From contig NZ_AUBE01000003.1 of NCBI RefSeq assembly GCF_000429085.1, positions 62,001-126,000 of the forward strand: a DNA stretch of 64,000 bases, read 5' to 3'. Every line of letters starts with the position of its first letter. Position 1 is the stretch's first letter. The notes beneath the pieces are model-generated. The model searched no databases. It was not told the DNA's origin and saw only the letters and a program-made list of their open reading frames with translations. The position numbers and the translations under genes were made by a program. This document shows positions 43,453-55,322 of the stretch, piece after piece. This stretch comes from Streptomyces flavidovirens DSM 40150. Lineage in GTDB: Bacteria; Actinomycetota; Actinomycetes; Streptomycetales; Streptomycetaceae.

Positions 43453-45195
43453 ATGACATTGCCCGCCGCCGCCCGCCCGCGCCGTGCACCGGGGCGGCGC
43501 CCGCCCTGGACCCTGTCGGCGGCCGGCCTGACCGCCGTCGCCGCCGCCGGTGGCACCGCGGTGGCGCTGGCCCCGGACGCGGCACACTCCTGGGTGCTCG
43601 GGACAGTCGTCGCCGGCGGCCTGTGTGTCGTCGGACTCGTCGTCACCGCTGCGGTACTGGCCCACCGGCTCGCCGCCGCGCGGCGCGCCGCCCACGACGA
43701 ACAGGCCGAACTGCGCGGGCGAATATCCCGGAGCACCGGGGACATCGCGCACCTGGTCAACATCACGCTGCCGCAGATGGTGCAGCGCCTGCGCGACGGT
43801 TCCGACGCCTTCGGCGCCCTGGGGTCCGCCCAGCGCCCCGCCGACCCCCAACTGGAAAGCCTCCTGCGCGTCTTCACCACCGAGCTGGGGGACGCGTCCG
43901 GACGCGCCGCGGCGGCGGAAGCCGCCCACGACGACGCCGTACAGCAGATGCGCCGCGGCGTGGACGAACTGGACCGCCTGACGGCGACCGCCCTGCCCGC
44001 CGCCGTGGCGGCACTGCGCCGGGGCGCCTCCGCCGACACGGTCCTCGCCGGACTCGACATGCCCGCCGATGAGCGCCTGCGCGTACTGCTGGAGCAGATG
44101 GTGCGGGAACTCGCCGTCAGCGAGCGGCGCGCGTCCGCCGCACAGGCCGCGAGCGCCAAGGCGCTGGGCCGGGTGCAGGCCAGGGCCGTCAGCATGCTGG
44201 CCGACCTCCGTGAGATGCAGGACCGGCACGGCGCCGACGTGTTCAGCGACCTGCTCAAGCTGGACCACAGCACTTCGCAGCTCGGGCTGCTCACCGACCG
44301 CCTGGCCATTTTGATGGGCGGCCGGGCGAGCCGGGCGTGGAACAAGCCCATCGTCATGGAAAGCATCCTGCGCGGCGCGGTCGGCCGGATCGCCGACTTC
44401 CGCAGGGTGCGGCTGCACTCCGCCAGCACCGTCGCGATCGCGGGGTTCGCGGCGGAAGGCGTCATGCACCTGCTGGCCGAACTGATGGACAACGCCGCCA
44501 ACTTCTCGCCGCCCATCGACGAGGTCCACGTGTACGTGGAGGAGCGCAGCGCGGGCATCGTGGTCACCATCGAGGACAGCGGCCTGCGGATGGCCGACGC
44601 CGCGATGCGCCGCGCCGTGGAAGCCGTCTCCGGCAGGTCCACCGACCTGGCGACCCTGCAGGGCACCCGGCTCGGCCTCGCGGTGGTCGGGATCCTGGCC
44701 GCGAAGTACGGCATCTCCGTGAACTACCGGCCCTCCTCACGGGGCGGCACCGGCGTGGTGGTGCTGCTTCCGCCGCAACTGCTGGCCCAGCAGCGCGGCC
44801 CGGTGCCGGCACCGGCGCAGCCGCGTACGACTCCGGTGCCTGCCGCGCGGACGCGTACGGCCGTACGGGAGGCACCCGCGCCCGCCTCCACCCGCGCGCC
44901 CGCCTTGGCCCCGGCCCCCGCCCCCGCTCCGGACTCCGCCGCCGCGCCCGCTCTGCCGCCGCTGCCCGCGCGCGTCACCGACGCCGGCGGGGCCGCCGAA
45001 GGCCCCGCTCAGGTCGCGACGGCGGGCGGCCTGCCCGTACGGCCGCCGGGACGCACGATGGCCGCCGCCGACCGGGGACGCGCGGCGACCGAGGCCGACG
45101 ACCAGCCGCCCGCGCCGCCCGCGCGCAACCCCGGTGCGAGTTTCGGTGCCTTCCACCAGTCACAGCGCCGTAAGGACCCACGCCCACCCGCCTGA
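43453..45195 (+). CDS. cvnA: Conservon sensor-kinase-like protein (CvnA)
   Basis: 580 residues: two membrane helices near the N-terminus (LTAVAAAGGTAVALAP and WVLGTVVAGGLCVVGLVVTAAVL), a long helical region, then a HATPase_c domain at about 330-440 with N-box HLLAELMDNAANFSPP and IVVTIEDSGLRMADAAM. A disordered Pro/Ala tail follows. CvnA proteins are ATP-binding sensor-like proteins that anchor the conservon complex at the membrane, likened to G-protein-coupled systems. ATG 43453 with GAGGGA upstream. It heads five genes that are all in the same direction. Confidence 0.92.
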   Translation: MTLPAAARPRRAPGRRPPWTLSAAGLTAVAAAGGTAVALAPDAAHSWVLGTVVAGGLCVVGLVVTAAVLAHRLAAARRAAHDEQAELRGRISRSTGDIAHLVNITLPQMVQRLRDGSDAFGALGSAQRPADPQLESLLRVFTTELGDASGRAAAAEAAHDDAVQQMRRGVDELDRLTATALPAAVAALRRGASADTVLAGLDMPADERLRVLLEQMVRELAVSERRASAAQAASAKALGRVQARAVSMLADLREMQDRHGADVFSDLLKLDHSTSQLGLLTDRLAILMGGRASRAWNKPIVMESILRGAVGRIADFRRVRLHSASTVAIAGFAAEGVMHLLAELMDNAANFSPPIDEVHVYVEERSAGIVVTIEDSGLRMADAAMRRAVEAVSGRSTDLATLQGTRLGLAVVGILAAKYGISVNYRPSSRGGTGVVVLLPPQLLAQQRGPVPAPAQPRTTPVPAARTRTAVREAPAPASTRAPALAPAPAPAPDSAAAPALPPLPARVTDAGGAAEGPAQVATAGGLPVRPPGRTMAAADRGRAATEADDQPPAPPARNPGASFGAFHQSQRRKDPRPPA

Positions 45196-45329
45196 GCCCT
45201 GAGCGGGAGCCCCCAGCACCACCGTGCTCGAACCCCCGCGTGCTGCCGCCCCGACAGGCGGCTGTCCCCCTCACCCGACCCTTCAGATTGGAGGCACGGG
45301 CCGACCGGAGCATCACCCCCAACCGGCCC

Positions 45330-45758
45330 ATGACCACCGTGCAGACCACCGACACCAGCCTGACCTGGCTCCTGGACAACCTCGTGGAGCGCACCCCCGG
45401 CACCCGGCACGCCCTGGTGCTCTCCCGCGACGGCCTCAAGCTGTGCCGCAGCAGTAACCTCACCCTCGACCAGGCCGACCAGCTCGCGGCCATCTCCTCC
45501 GGAATGCAGTCCCTCGCCCACGGCGCCTCGGTGGAGTTCGGCGACGGCACCGGCGGCGTCAACCACCTGATGGCCGAGTTCCACGGCGGACTGCTCCTCA
45601 TAGTCGAGGCCGGCGAGGGCGCCCACCTCGCCGTCGTGGCCGCCGACAACGCCGACCCCGGCGTGGTCGGCCACAACATGAGCGAGCTGGTCGAGCAGAT
45701 CGGCGAGCACCTGCGAGCCGAACCCCGCAGCCGTGCGCAGGACAGTCCGACGTCATGA
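45330..45758 (+). CDS. cvnB: Conservon roadblock/LC7 protein (CvnB)
   Basis: 142 residues of roadblock/LC7 fold: LTWLLDNLVERTPGTRHALVLSRDGLKLCRS and SSGMQSLAHGASVEFGDGTGGVNHL, ending in a helical part (GHNMSELVEQIGEHL). Roadblock proteins bind and regulate small Ras-like GTPases such as CvnD. Start ATG 45330 (MTTVQTTDTS); an in-frame extension upstream lacks a ribosome binding site. The stop overlaps cvnC by ATGA. Confidence 0.93.
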   Translation: MTTVQTTDTSLTWLLDNLVERTPGTRHALVLSRDGLKLCRSSNLTLDQADQLAAISSGMQSLAHGASVEFGDGTGGVNHLMAEFHGGLLLIVEAGEGAHLAVVAADNADPGVVGHNMSELVEQIGEHLRAEPRSRAQDSPTS

Positions 45759-46117
45759 CCCGCCGCCCCGTCGACACCGGGTCTCCGGACCGCCTCTACA
45801 CGGTGACCGGTGGCCGCAGCCACACCGCGGACACCACGGTGTTCGATCTGGTCACCCTGGTGGTCAGCGAGTGCGACCCGACGCCGGGCATGCAGTCGGA
45901 GCACGTACGCATCCTCACGCTGTGCCGCCATCCCGCCGCGGTGGTGGAGATCGCCGCCGAACTGCGCATGCCCATCACCGTCGTACGGATCCTCCTGGAG
46001 GACCTGCTGGCCGCCGGACGGATCACCGCCCGCCGTCCCAGGGCCGCCGCGGCCGCCGCCGACCTGCCCGAATCCGCCCTGCTGAAGGAGGTGCTGCATG
46101 GACTCCGCAATCTCTGA
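45755..46117 (+). CDS. cvnC: Conservon DUF742 protein (CvnC)
   Basis: 120 residues of DUF742: PDRLYTVTGGRSHTADTTVFDLVTLVV, then a helix-turn-helix-like segment (CRHPAAVVEIAAELRMPITVVRILLEDLLAAGRI) and LPESALLKEVLHGLRNL. Function not enzymatic; thought to bridge CvnA and CvnD. Overlaps cvnB by 4 bp (ATGA) and cvnD by 20 bp. Confidence 0.93.
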   Translation: MTRRPVDTGSPDRLYTVTGGRSHTADTTVFDLVTLVVSECDPTPGMQSEHVRILTLCRHPAAVVEIAAELRMPITVVRILLEDLLAAGRITARRPRAAAAAADLPESALLKEVLHGLRNL

Positions 46118-46742
46118 CGCGTCCGCGATCTCCGATGCGCCGGCGCAGGCCCCGGAGCGTACGCCGCTCGCCGATGCCGCCGACACCGGACTGAAGATCG
46201 TCATCGTCGGCGGTTTCGGCGTGGGCAAGACCACGCTGGTCCGGTCCGTGAGCGAGATCCGGCCGCTGAACACCGAGGAGTACATGACGCAGGCCGGTGT
46301 CGGCGTCGACGAGACCACGGGGCTCGCCCACAAGACCACCACGACGGTCGCCTTCGACTTCGGCCGCATCAGTCTCAACGAGACCAAGGTGCTCTACCTG
46401 TTCGGCGCTCCCGGCCAGGAACGGTTCTGGTTCCTCTGGGACCGGCTGTTCTCCGGCACCCTCGGCGCGGTCGTCCTGGTCGACACCCGGCGCATGAGCG
46501 ACTCCTGGTACGCCATCGACCGCCTCGAACACCACCGGACGCCCTTCGTCGTGGCCGTCAACCGGTTCGACGACGACGCCGCGTACTTCTCCCTGGCCGA
46601 GATCCGCCAGTCCCTGGCACTGCCCGAACACATCCCCCTGCTCGACTGCGACGCCCGGGTGCGAAGCGACGGCAAACGTGTCCTGATCACCCTCGTCGAC
46701 CATCTCTACAAGCTGGCCCTGGCCCAGGAGACGACCACATGA
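46098..46742 (+). CDS. cvnD: Conservon GTP-binding protein (CvnD)
   Basis: 214 residues, Ras/Arf-like GTPase. P-loop GGFGVGKTTLVRS (about 36-48), switch II LFGAPGQERFWFLWD, which keeps the G-Q but not the usual Asp, and NRFD in place of NKxD. GTP/GDP switching would act with CvnB and CvnC at the CvnA-containing membrane complex. ATG 46098 lies inside cvnC; the stop overlaps the P450 start by ATGA. Confidence 0.93.
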   Translation: MDSAISDASAISDAPAQAPERTPLADAADTGLKIVIVGGFGVGKTTLVRSVSEIRPLNTEEYMTQAGVGVDETTGLAHKTTTTVAFDFGRISLNETKVLYLFGAPGQERFWFLWDRLFSGTLGAVVLVDTRRMSDSWYAIDRLEHHRTPFVVAVNRFDDDAAYFSLAEIRQSLALPEHIPLLDCDARVRSDGKRVLITLVDHLYKLALAQETTT

Positions 46743-48010
46743 GCGACCCCACCGCCGCCACTTCCGGGGCGACTCCTCCGCCGGGCTGCCCCGCGCACGA
46801 CGCGGGCGCGATCCGGCTCAGCGGCCTCCAGTACCAGCAGACGCCCGCCGAGCTGTACCGGGAGATGCGCCGCGAACACGGCGCCGTGGCCCCGGTGCTG
46901 CTCGACGGCGACATCCCGGCCTGGCTGGTCCTCGGCTACTCCGAGGTCTCGTACGTCACCACCCACGACGACCTGTTCGCCCGCGACTCGCGGCGCTGGA
47001 ACCAGTGGGACTCCATCCCCGCCGACTGGCCCCTGCTGCCGTACGTCGGCTACCAGCCGTCGGTCCTCTTCACCGAGGGCCTCGAACACCAGCGCCGCGC
47101 CGGAGTCATCAGCGAGGCCCTGGAAGCGGTCGACCAGTTCGAGTTCGGCTACAACTGCCGCCGGATCGCCGACGAACTCATCGACGGCTTCGCGGGCAGC
47201 GGCCAGGCCGAGCTGATGGCGGCGTACGCGCACGCCCTTCCGATGCGCGCGGCGGTCCAGATGTGCGGAATGCCGGCCGGCGGCACCGACACCGACGACC
47301 TCGTGGAGGATCTGCGGATGTCCCTGGACGCGGCGGAGGGCGACGACCCGGTGGCCGCGTACGGGCGCGTGGGGCAGCGCCTCCAGCAACTCGTCGCCCA
47401 GAAGCGGGCCACGCCGGGCCCCGACGTCATCTCCCGGATGCTCCACCACCCGGCGGGCCTGACGGACGAGGAGATCGTCCAGGACCTCATCTCCATCATC
47501 GCCGCCGCCCAGCAGCCGACCGCGAACTGGATCGGGAACACGCTGCGACGGCTGCTCACCGACGACCGGTTCGCCCTCAACGTATCCGGCGGGCGGCTCA
47601 GCGTCGGGCAGGGCCTCAACGAGGTCCTCTGGCTGGAAACACCCACCCAGAACTTCATCGGCCGCTGGGCCGACCGCGACGTCCAGCTCGGCGGCCGCCA
47701 CATCAAGGCCGGCGACTGCCTGGTCCTCGGCTTCGCCGCCGCCAACACCGACCCGCAGATCTGGCCCGAGGGCCACGTCGGCGCGGAGGGCAATTCCTCA
47801 CACCTGTCGTTCAGCAACGGCGAACACCGCTGCCCCTACCCCGCGCCGCAGCTCGCCGACGTCATGGCCCGCACGGCGGTCGAGGCCCTGCTGGAACGCC
47901 TCCCGGACGTCATGCTCGCGGTCGAGCCCGAGGAGCTGGCCTGGAGGCCGTCCATCTGGATGCGCGGGCTGACCACCCTGCCGGTGTCCTTCACACCGGT
48001 CTCCCACTGA
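46739..48010 (+). CDS. cvnE: Conservon cytochrome P450, CYP157-like (CvnE)
   Basis: 423 residues. The heme cysteine is Cys365 in SNGEHRCPYPAP. The K-helix, normally E-x-x-R, reads N-E-V-L-W (Glu295-Trp298), so the arginine held to be near-invariant in P450s is missing; this is a known trait of the CYP157 family of Streptomyces. The I-helix reads IIAAAQQPTANW and lacks the acid-alcohol pair apart from the Thr. It overlaps cvnD by ATGA and is the usual fifth gene of some conservons. Whether it is a monooxygenase or a redox sensor of the complex is unknown. Confidence 0.9.
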   Translation: MSDPTAATSGATPPPGCPAHDAGAIRLSGLQYQQTPAELYREMRREHGAVAPVLLDGDIPAWLVLGYSEVSYVTTHDDLFARDSRRWNQWDSIPADWPLLPYVGYQPSVLFTEGLEHQRRAGVISEALEAVDQFEFGYNCRRIADELIDGFAGSGQAELMAAYAHALPMRAAVQMCGMPAGGTDTDDLVEDLRMSLDAAEGDDPVAAYGRVGQRLQQLVAQKRATPGPDVISRMLHHPAGLTDEEIVQDLISIIAAAQQPTANWIGNTLRRLLTDDRFALNVSGGRLSVGQGLNEVLWLETPTQNFIGRWADRDVQLGGRHIKAGDCLVLGFAAANTDPQIWPEGHVGAEGNSSHLSFSNGEHRCPYPAPQLADVMARTAVEALLERLPDVMLAVEPEELAWRPSIWMRGLTTLPVSFTPVSH

Positions 48011-48022
48011 GGGACAGGCTGC

Positions 48023-48556
48023 TCAGCAGGCCATGCCCTGGGAGCGCAGCCACTCGCACATGGTCTCACCGGTCGTCCTGCCACCGTCGTGCGCGCGCGG
48101 GTCCTTGTAGCCGGGGCCCACGGGCTCGTGCTGTTCGAAGACGCCGTCGCCGTCCACATCACCGCCGTTGGGATCGATGGTCCCGCCGGGGTCGGGGTTG
48201 CGGCAGGCGGACCGGTCGGCCGGGTCCGTCGTGCAGACCTTCCCGCTGTCCGTGGCGGAGTCGGGCTGTCCGGCCCGCTCGGCCGCGGCCCTGCGTTCGG
48301 CTGCCTCGCGTTCGGCCGCCTTGCGTTCGGCGGCTTCCTTGGCCGCCGCGTCCCGCGCCGCCGTGACCTGCGCGCCCAGCGCGCCGGTGAGCGAGGGGCT
48401 GAACTCCGGAGCGACGACAGCCGGTTCGCCGGCCTGCTGCCCCGCTGGAGGTTCAGGCGAACCGCACGCCGACAGCGTGAACGGGAGCCCCGTAACCAGG
48501 AGGACTGAACCGGCGAAGACAGCCGCCCGGCGGCGGGCGTGGAACATAACGGCCAT
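48023..48556 (-). CDS. Lipoprotein with Glu/Ala-rich coiled segment and EF-hand-like loop
   Basis: 177 residues. The signal ends in LPFTLSACGS (lipobox, Cys ~32), so the mature protein is tethered to the cell surface. An Ala/Glu/Arg-rich stretch (AAKEAAERKAAEREAAERR) forms a helix, then a calcium-loop-like DPNGGDVDGDGVFEQHE region similar to Excalibur or EF-hand repeats, ending with CEWLRSQGMAC. ATG 48556 is used; ATG 48547 is possible. It is convergent with the conservon (12 bp gap) and divergent from the lipase. Confidence 0.7.
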   Translation of the reverse strand: MAVMFHARRRAAVFAGSVLLVTGLPFTLSACGSPEPPAGQQAGEPAVVAPEFSPSLTGALGAQVTAARDAAAKEAAERKAAEREAAERRAAAERAGQPDSATDSGKVCTTDPADRSACRNPDPGGTIDPNGGDVDGDGVFEQHEPVGPGYKDPRAHDGGRTTGETMCEWLRSQGMAC

Positions 48557-48803
48557 TTTGAGCCCAATGAGCGATTAGCGCTGTTAGTCCGGTCAACACT
48601 ACGGCGATGCCCGAGAGCGGGTCAACGAATCCCCGCACGGCCAGTGATCGCCGGACTTCGGAGGGGTTGACACCCCAGTAACTTGCGCGCAAAATCGCCG
48701 CACCGCACGACATTGCCGAACGATGTTCGGGATCTCCCCCTCGAAGGAGCCGTCCGCGCCCCCCCCGGCTCCCGCTCGCCTGCGAACCTCCCAAGGACCC
48801 CCT

Positions 48804-49625
48804 GTGCCGAGACTGCGCTCCACCCTGGCCGCCGCCGCTCTCGCGGTCACCGCCGCCGTCGCCGGACCCCTTCCGTCCGCCGTCGGCGACACCACCGACA
48901 TCTCTCCGCCCGGCGCCAATGACTGGTCCTGCGAACCCAGCGCCGAGCATCCGGACCCGGTCGTTCTCGTGCACGGCACGTTCGAGAACATGGCCAAGAA
49001 CTGGCCGACGCTCAGCCCCCGGCTGAAGGATGAGGGCTACTGCGTCTTCGCACTGAACTACGGCGGCAACGCCATGGGGCCCATTGCGGAGTCGGCGAAG
49101 GAGCTGGACGCGTTCGTCGGCGCGGTGCTCGGCGCGACCGGCGCGCGCAAGGTCGACCTCGTCGGCCACAGCCAGGGCGGCATGATGCCCCGGTACTACA
49201 TCAAGAACCTCGGCGGCGCGACGAAGGTCGACGACCTGGTCGGGATAGTTCCGTCCAACCACGGGACCGAGAGCGCGCTCGTGCGGCCCGCCGGTATCGA
49301 GAACACGGCCTGCCCGGCCTGTGACGAACAACAGGCGGGCTCGGAGTTCCTGACCGGCCTGAACGCCAGGGACGAGACGCCGGCCGGCCCTCACTACACC
49401 GTCGTCACCACCAGGTACGACGAGGTCGTCACGCCGTACACCAGCGCCTTCCTGGACGGATCGGCCCGCGAGGTCACGAACGTCACGCTCCAGGACGCGT
49501 GCCCGCTGAACACCATCGAGTACGACCAGGCACCCAACCACCCGGTGGTCCACCAGTGGGTCCTGCGAGCGCTGGAGCGCACAGGTCCGGCCGACCCGGC
49601 ATTCAGGCCCTCCTGCGGCGTCTGA
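48804..49625 (+). CDS. Secreted lipase/esterase, alpha/beta hydrolase
   Basis: 273 residues with a signal peptide (STLAAAALAVTAAVAGPLPSA). The catalytic machinery is visible: PVVLVHGTFENM (oxyanion loop), GHSQGG at about 120-125 with the nucleophilic Ser, and NHPVVHQWV near the C-terminus with the His. Cysteines (DWSCEPS, GYCVF, CPACDEQ, SCGV) suggest disulfides for an extracellular enzyme. It belongs to the PGAP1/lipase class of Streptomyces and should hydrolyse acyl esters. GTG 48804 is preceded by AAGGA; ATG 48723 in frame would add a proline-rich lead and is less likely. Confidence 0.87.
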   Translation: MPRLRSTLAAAALAVTAAVAGPLPSAVGDTTDISPPGANDWSCEPSAEHPDPVVLVHGTFENMAKNWPTLSPRLKDEGYCVFALNYGGNAMGPIAESAKELDAFVGAVLGATGARKVDLVGHSQGGMMPRYYIKNLGGATKVDDLVGIVPSNHGTESALVRPAGIENTACPACDEQQAGSEFLTGLNARDETPAGPHYTVVTTRYDEVVTPYTSAFLDGSAREVTNVTLQDACPLNTIEYDQAPNHPVVHQWVLRALERTGPADPAFRPSCGV

Positions 49626-49714
49626 CGGCTCACGCCGGGTGACGACAGGCAGCCGAACGCTCACCGCCCCGCGCCGGAGACACCCGGCCACGGCGCGGGC
49701 GGGCGGAGCTGCCC

Positions 49715-50938
49715 TCAGCCGACGGGCGTGAACGCCACCAGCACGGCCCGCGGCCCCCGCGTGAACACGCCCTGCTCGACGATCTCGGCACCGTCCGCGA
49801 ACCGGATGTCCGGCATCGCGTCGAGCAGCTGGTTGACTCCCGCCCGCACCTCGGCCCTCGCCAGCAGGGCGCCGACACAGAAGTGCCGTCCGAGGGCGAA
49901 GGCCAGGTGATCGGCGGCGGCGGAGAAGGCATTCGCCGTGGTGAGGTCCTCGCGGAAAATGTTGAACGCATCCGGGTCGGCGTACCGGCTCTCGTCCCGG
50001 TTGGCGGACCCGATCAGGCACGTGACGGTCGCGCCGGCGGGGATGGTGCCGCCGCTGAGCGTCACGTCCGCCGCCGTCTGCCGCATGATCATCTGTACGG
50101 GCGGAGTGAAGCGCAGCGTCTCGGCGAAGGCCCGGTCGATGAGGCCGCGGTCCTTCTGTACGGCGGCCAGTTGGTCCGGGTGCGCGAGAAGGTTGGCGAA
50201 GAGGGCCGCGATCGCCTTGTCGGTGGTCTCGCCACCGGCGGCGAGCAGCAGGCTGCAGAACGCCTTGATGTCCTCGTCACTCATCCGCACCCCGTCGACC
50301 TCGGCCGCGCACAGCGAGGACAGCAGGTCGTTCCCCGGAGCCTTCCGGCGTTCCTGAATGACCGGGATCATGTACTGGGCGAACTCGACGCGGGTACGCT
50401 CACCCGCCGCCGCCACCTCGGGGTCACCGGCCAGATTGCCGAGGAACGCGATCACGGTGGTGTACCAGTGGTGGAACTTCGCGTGGTCGCCCTTGTCGAG
50501 ACCGAGCATGTCGGCGATGACGTTGACCGGGAAACGGGTCGCGAACGCGTCGACGAGATCGACCGTACCCCGGTCCCGGAAGGTGTCGATCAGCTCGCGG
50601 GCGTTGCGCTCGATGACCGGCAGGAACATCTCCTGGAGGTCCTTGCCCCGGAAGGCGGGCGCCACCAGTGCCCGGCGCACCGCGTGTTCCCGGCCGCTGA
50701 GCTGAAGGATCGTCTTCCCGTGCACGGGCTCGATCTGCCAGTCGTAGTTGTCGGTCGTGAACACCGACTCCTTTTCCTTGAAGGCCCGTTCCACGTCCTC
50801 GTACCGGGATATGACGTAACTCTGCATCGCCTCGTGCCAGAAGAGCGGCGCGGACTCGCGCATGACCCGGTAGGCGGCGTACGGGTCCTGCGCGAACTCG
50901 GGCGAAAGCAGGTCGGGGACGTGCGGGGCCGTGGCCAT
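49715..50938 (-). CDS. Cytochrome P450
   Basis: 407 residues with all P450 motifs: I-helix LLLAAGGETTDKAIAAL, K-helix E-x-x-R as ETLRF, and the heme loop FALGRHFCVGALLARAE. A bacterial class I enzyme that needs ferredoxin; the substrate is unclear. ATG 50938 follows AAAGGAG. It lies 51 bp downstream of, and in the same direction as, the CYP125-like gene, so they are likely cotranscribed and may act on the same lipid or steroid-like substrate. Confidence 0.92.
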   Translation of the reverse strand: MATAPHVPDLLSPEFAQDPYAAYRVMRESAPLFWHEAMQSYVISRYEDVERAFKEKESVFTTDNYDWQIEPVHGKTILQLSGREHAVRRALVAPAFRGKDLQEMFLPVIERNARELIDTFRDRGTVDLVDAFATRFPVNVIADMLGLDKGDHAKFHHWYTTVIAFLGNLAGDPEVAAAGERTRVEFAQYMIPVIQERRKAPGNDLLSSLCAAEVDGVRMSDEDIKAFCSLLLAAGGETTDKAIAALFANLLAHPDQLAAVQKDRGLIDRAFAETLRFTPPVQMIMRQTAADVTLSGGTIPAGATVTCLIGSANRDESRYADPDAFNIFREDLTTANAFSAAADHLAFALGRHFCVGALLARAEVRAGVNQLLDAMPDIRFADGAEIVEQGVFTRGPRAVLVAFTPVG

Positions 50939-50989
50939 GGGCAAACGCTCCTTTGAGCGGTAAACAATCGGTCGGCCCAAAGTTATTGA

Positions 50990-53679
<2,690 letters not shown>

Positions 53680-53694
53680 GTGTCCGCAGCGGCG

Positions 53695-53746
53695 TGAAGG
53701 CCCCGTTGCGGCCGACCATGGAGAGTCGGCCACAACGGGGCCTTCA
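53695..53746 (+). terminator. Strong hairpin terminator after thiolase
   Basis: A 22-nt inverted repeat (53695-53716 and 53725-53746, one mismatch; arms begin TGAAGGCCCCGTTG) with an 8-nt loop, 15 bp after the thiolase stop. Also serves the convergent transglycosylase gene region. Confidence 0.85.
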
Positions 53747-53802
53747 TCAAGTCCGCGTCGCGGATCGCTCAGTGACCTGAGGGCCGGCGTCGAACGGGCC
53801 GG

Positions 53803-54210
53803 TCAGTACCAGCCGTTGGACTGCCAGAAGCTCCAGGCGTCGCACGGGCTGCCGTAACGGTCGTTCATGTAGTCCAGGCCCCACTCGATCTGGGTGGCCG
53901 GGTTCGTCTTCCAGTCCGCGCCCGCGGACGACATCTTGGACGCGGGCAGGGCCTGGACCAGGCCGTACGCACCGGAAGAGGCGTTGCTGGCCTGCGGGTT
54001 CCAGCCGCTCTCGTGCTCGACGATCTTGTCGAAGCACGCGTACTGGGCGGCATCCGGGATCATCTGCTTGGCGACGGCCTGGGGGCTCGCGGCAGCGGCC
54101 TCGGAGACGCCGCCACCCATGACCACACCCACAGAGCCGAGCAGCACGGCAGCGCCGGCGGCGAAGGACTTGGGGCGGGAGACGAGGCGGTTGATGATCG
54201 GGAACGACAC
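53803..54210 (-). CDS. Secreted transglycosylase-like protein
   Basis: 135 residues: a signal peptide (KSFAAGAAVLLGSVGVVMGGG, cleaved near SEAAAA), then a lysozyme-like SLT domain with KIVEHESGWNPQASNASSGAYGLVQALP, in which Glu of HESGWN is the catalytic acid, and IEWGLDYMNDRYGSPCDAWSFWQSNGWY at the C-terminus. Such small secreted Streptomyces proteins cut peptidoglycan for growth or germination. GTG 54210 is used; the ribosome binding site is weak. 54211-54485 upstream holds only its promoter region. Confidence 0.9.
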   Translation of the reverse strand: MSFPIINRLVSRPKSFAAGAAVLLGSVGVVMGGGVSEAAAASPQAVAKQMIPDAAQYACFDKIVEHESGWNPQASNASSGAYGLVQALPASKMSSAGADWKTNPATQIEWGLDYMNDRYGSPCDAWSFWQSNGWY

Positions 54211-54485
54211 GTGAAGACCTAACGTCGGGTACGGGGGATGTCGCGGGCGGGCCGGTGGCGACCGGCGTACCGCTCCCGGCGACTGCTCCAATGAAGCAGG
54301 GCCGCAGCCGCGGCGCAATCACCCCGCTTACTAGCAGAACCCGTAAAACGGGCATATCGACCCGCCGTGCGCTAGCGGGTATCCGCGCTGGTCAGAGGGC
54401 TGGTGGAGGGGCCGGCGGCGGGGCTGTGGGCGTACTATCCGGCCTAGTCGAGGACCAAGGTCCTGTGGGCCCTCTCACCGCCCGG

Positions 54486-55322
54486 TCAGTGTCGCGGGCC
54501 CTCAAATGTGACCTGGGCCTCGAAGGCCGCACGTCGTGTGGCCCGGCGCAGCGCCTTGAGGAGAGTGGCGCCGATGGTGAGGGTCAGTACGACGGTGAGC
54601 GCCGCCCGGCCCAGGTCCCAGCCGAGGGATGTGGCGAGGCAGTACGCGAGGAAGCGGGCCAGGTTCTCGTGGAGCGGGTCGCCCGGATGGAAGGAGACGC
54701 CGGACGACATGCCGCCGATGTACGTCCAGCCCTGCAGGTTCATGACGGTGCCGTAGAGGAACGCCGCGACGCAGCCGTACGCCGCCAGCATCACCAGCTC
54801 CAGGCGGCCGCGCAGGCGCTCCGCGCCCGGCAGCAGGCCCGCCCCCATCGCGAACCAGCCCATGGACAGCATCTGGAACGGCATCCACGGCCCGACACCT
54901 CCCGTGAGCAGCGCGGAGGCGAACATCGTCACCGCACCGAGTACGAAACCGAAGCCGGGCCCCAGGACCCGCCCGCTCAGCACCATCAGGAAGAACATCG
55001 GCTCCAGGCCCGCCGTCCCCGCCCCGAGCGGGCGCAGCGCCGCGCCGACGGCGGCCAGCACGCCCAGCATCGCGACGGCTTTCGCGTCGAGACCGGAATC
55101 GGCGATCGTCGCGACGACGACGGCGACGAGGAGGGGGAGGAGGGCGGCGAGGAGCCAGGGGGCGTCCTGCGCGTGGTCGCGGGCGAGCCCCGAGGCGGGG
55201 TCGGCGAGCAGCGGCCAGCCGAAGGCGACCACCCCGATGGCGCTGATGAGCAGGAGCGCGGCGACGGAGCGGGGGCCCAGGCGGACCGGGCGTGCGGGGC
55301 GGGCCGGCTGTGTGTCGCTCAT
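54486..55322 (-). CDS. ECF transporter S component (predicted cobalamin-specific)
   Basis: 278 residues, about six membrane helices. It has an S-component feel: an N-terminal basic stretch, then PMFFLMVLSGRVLGPGFGFVLGAVTMFASALLTGGVGPWMPFQMLSMGWFAMGAGLLPG, which contains the substrate and coupling region of ECF S proteins, and ends with HENLARFLAYCLATSLGWDLGRA. It is the last gene of the riboswitch-controlled operon; its ATG (55322) overlaps the ATPase stop by ATGA. Expected to bind vitamin and topple in the membrane; the specificity for B12 rests on the cobalamin riboswitch. Confidence 0.82.
   Translation of the reverse strand: MSDTQPARPARPVRLGPRSVAALLLISAIGVVAFGWPLLADPASGLARDHAQDAPWLLAALLPLLVAVVVATIADSGLDAKAVAMLGVLAAVGAALRPLGAGTAGLEPMFFLMVLSGRVLGPGFGFVLGAVTMFASALLTGGVGPWMPFQMLSMGWFAMGAGLLPGAERLRGRLELVMLAAYGCVAAFLYGTVMNLQGWTYIGGMSSGVSFHPGDPLHENLARFLAYCLATSLGWDLGRAALTVVLTLTIGATLLKALRRATRRAAFEAQVTFEGPRH

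Noticed and set aside
54211-54485. Possible c-di-AMP (ydaO) riboswitch before the transglycosylase gene
   Set aside because: Streptomyces cell-wall hydrolase genes often have one, but I could not find its conserved elements here; only a small ACCCGT/ACGGGT-like hairpin was seen.
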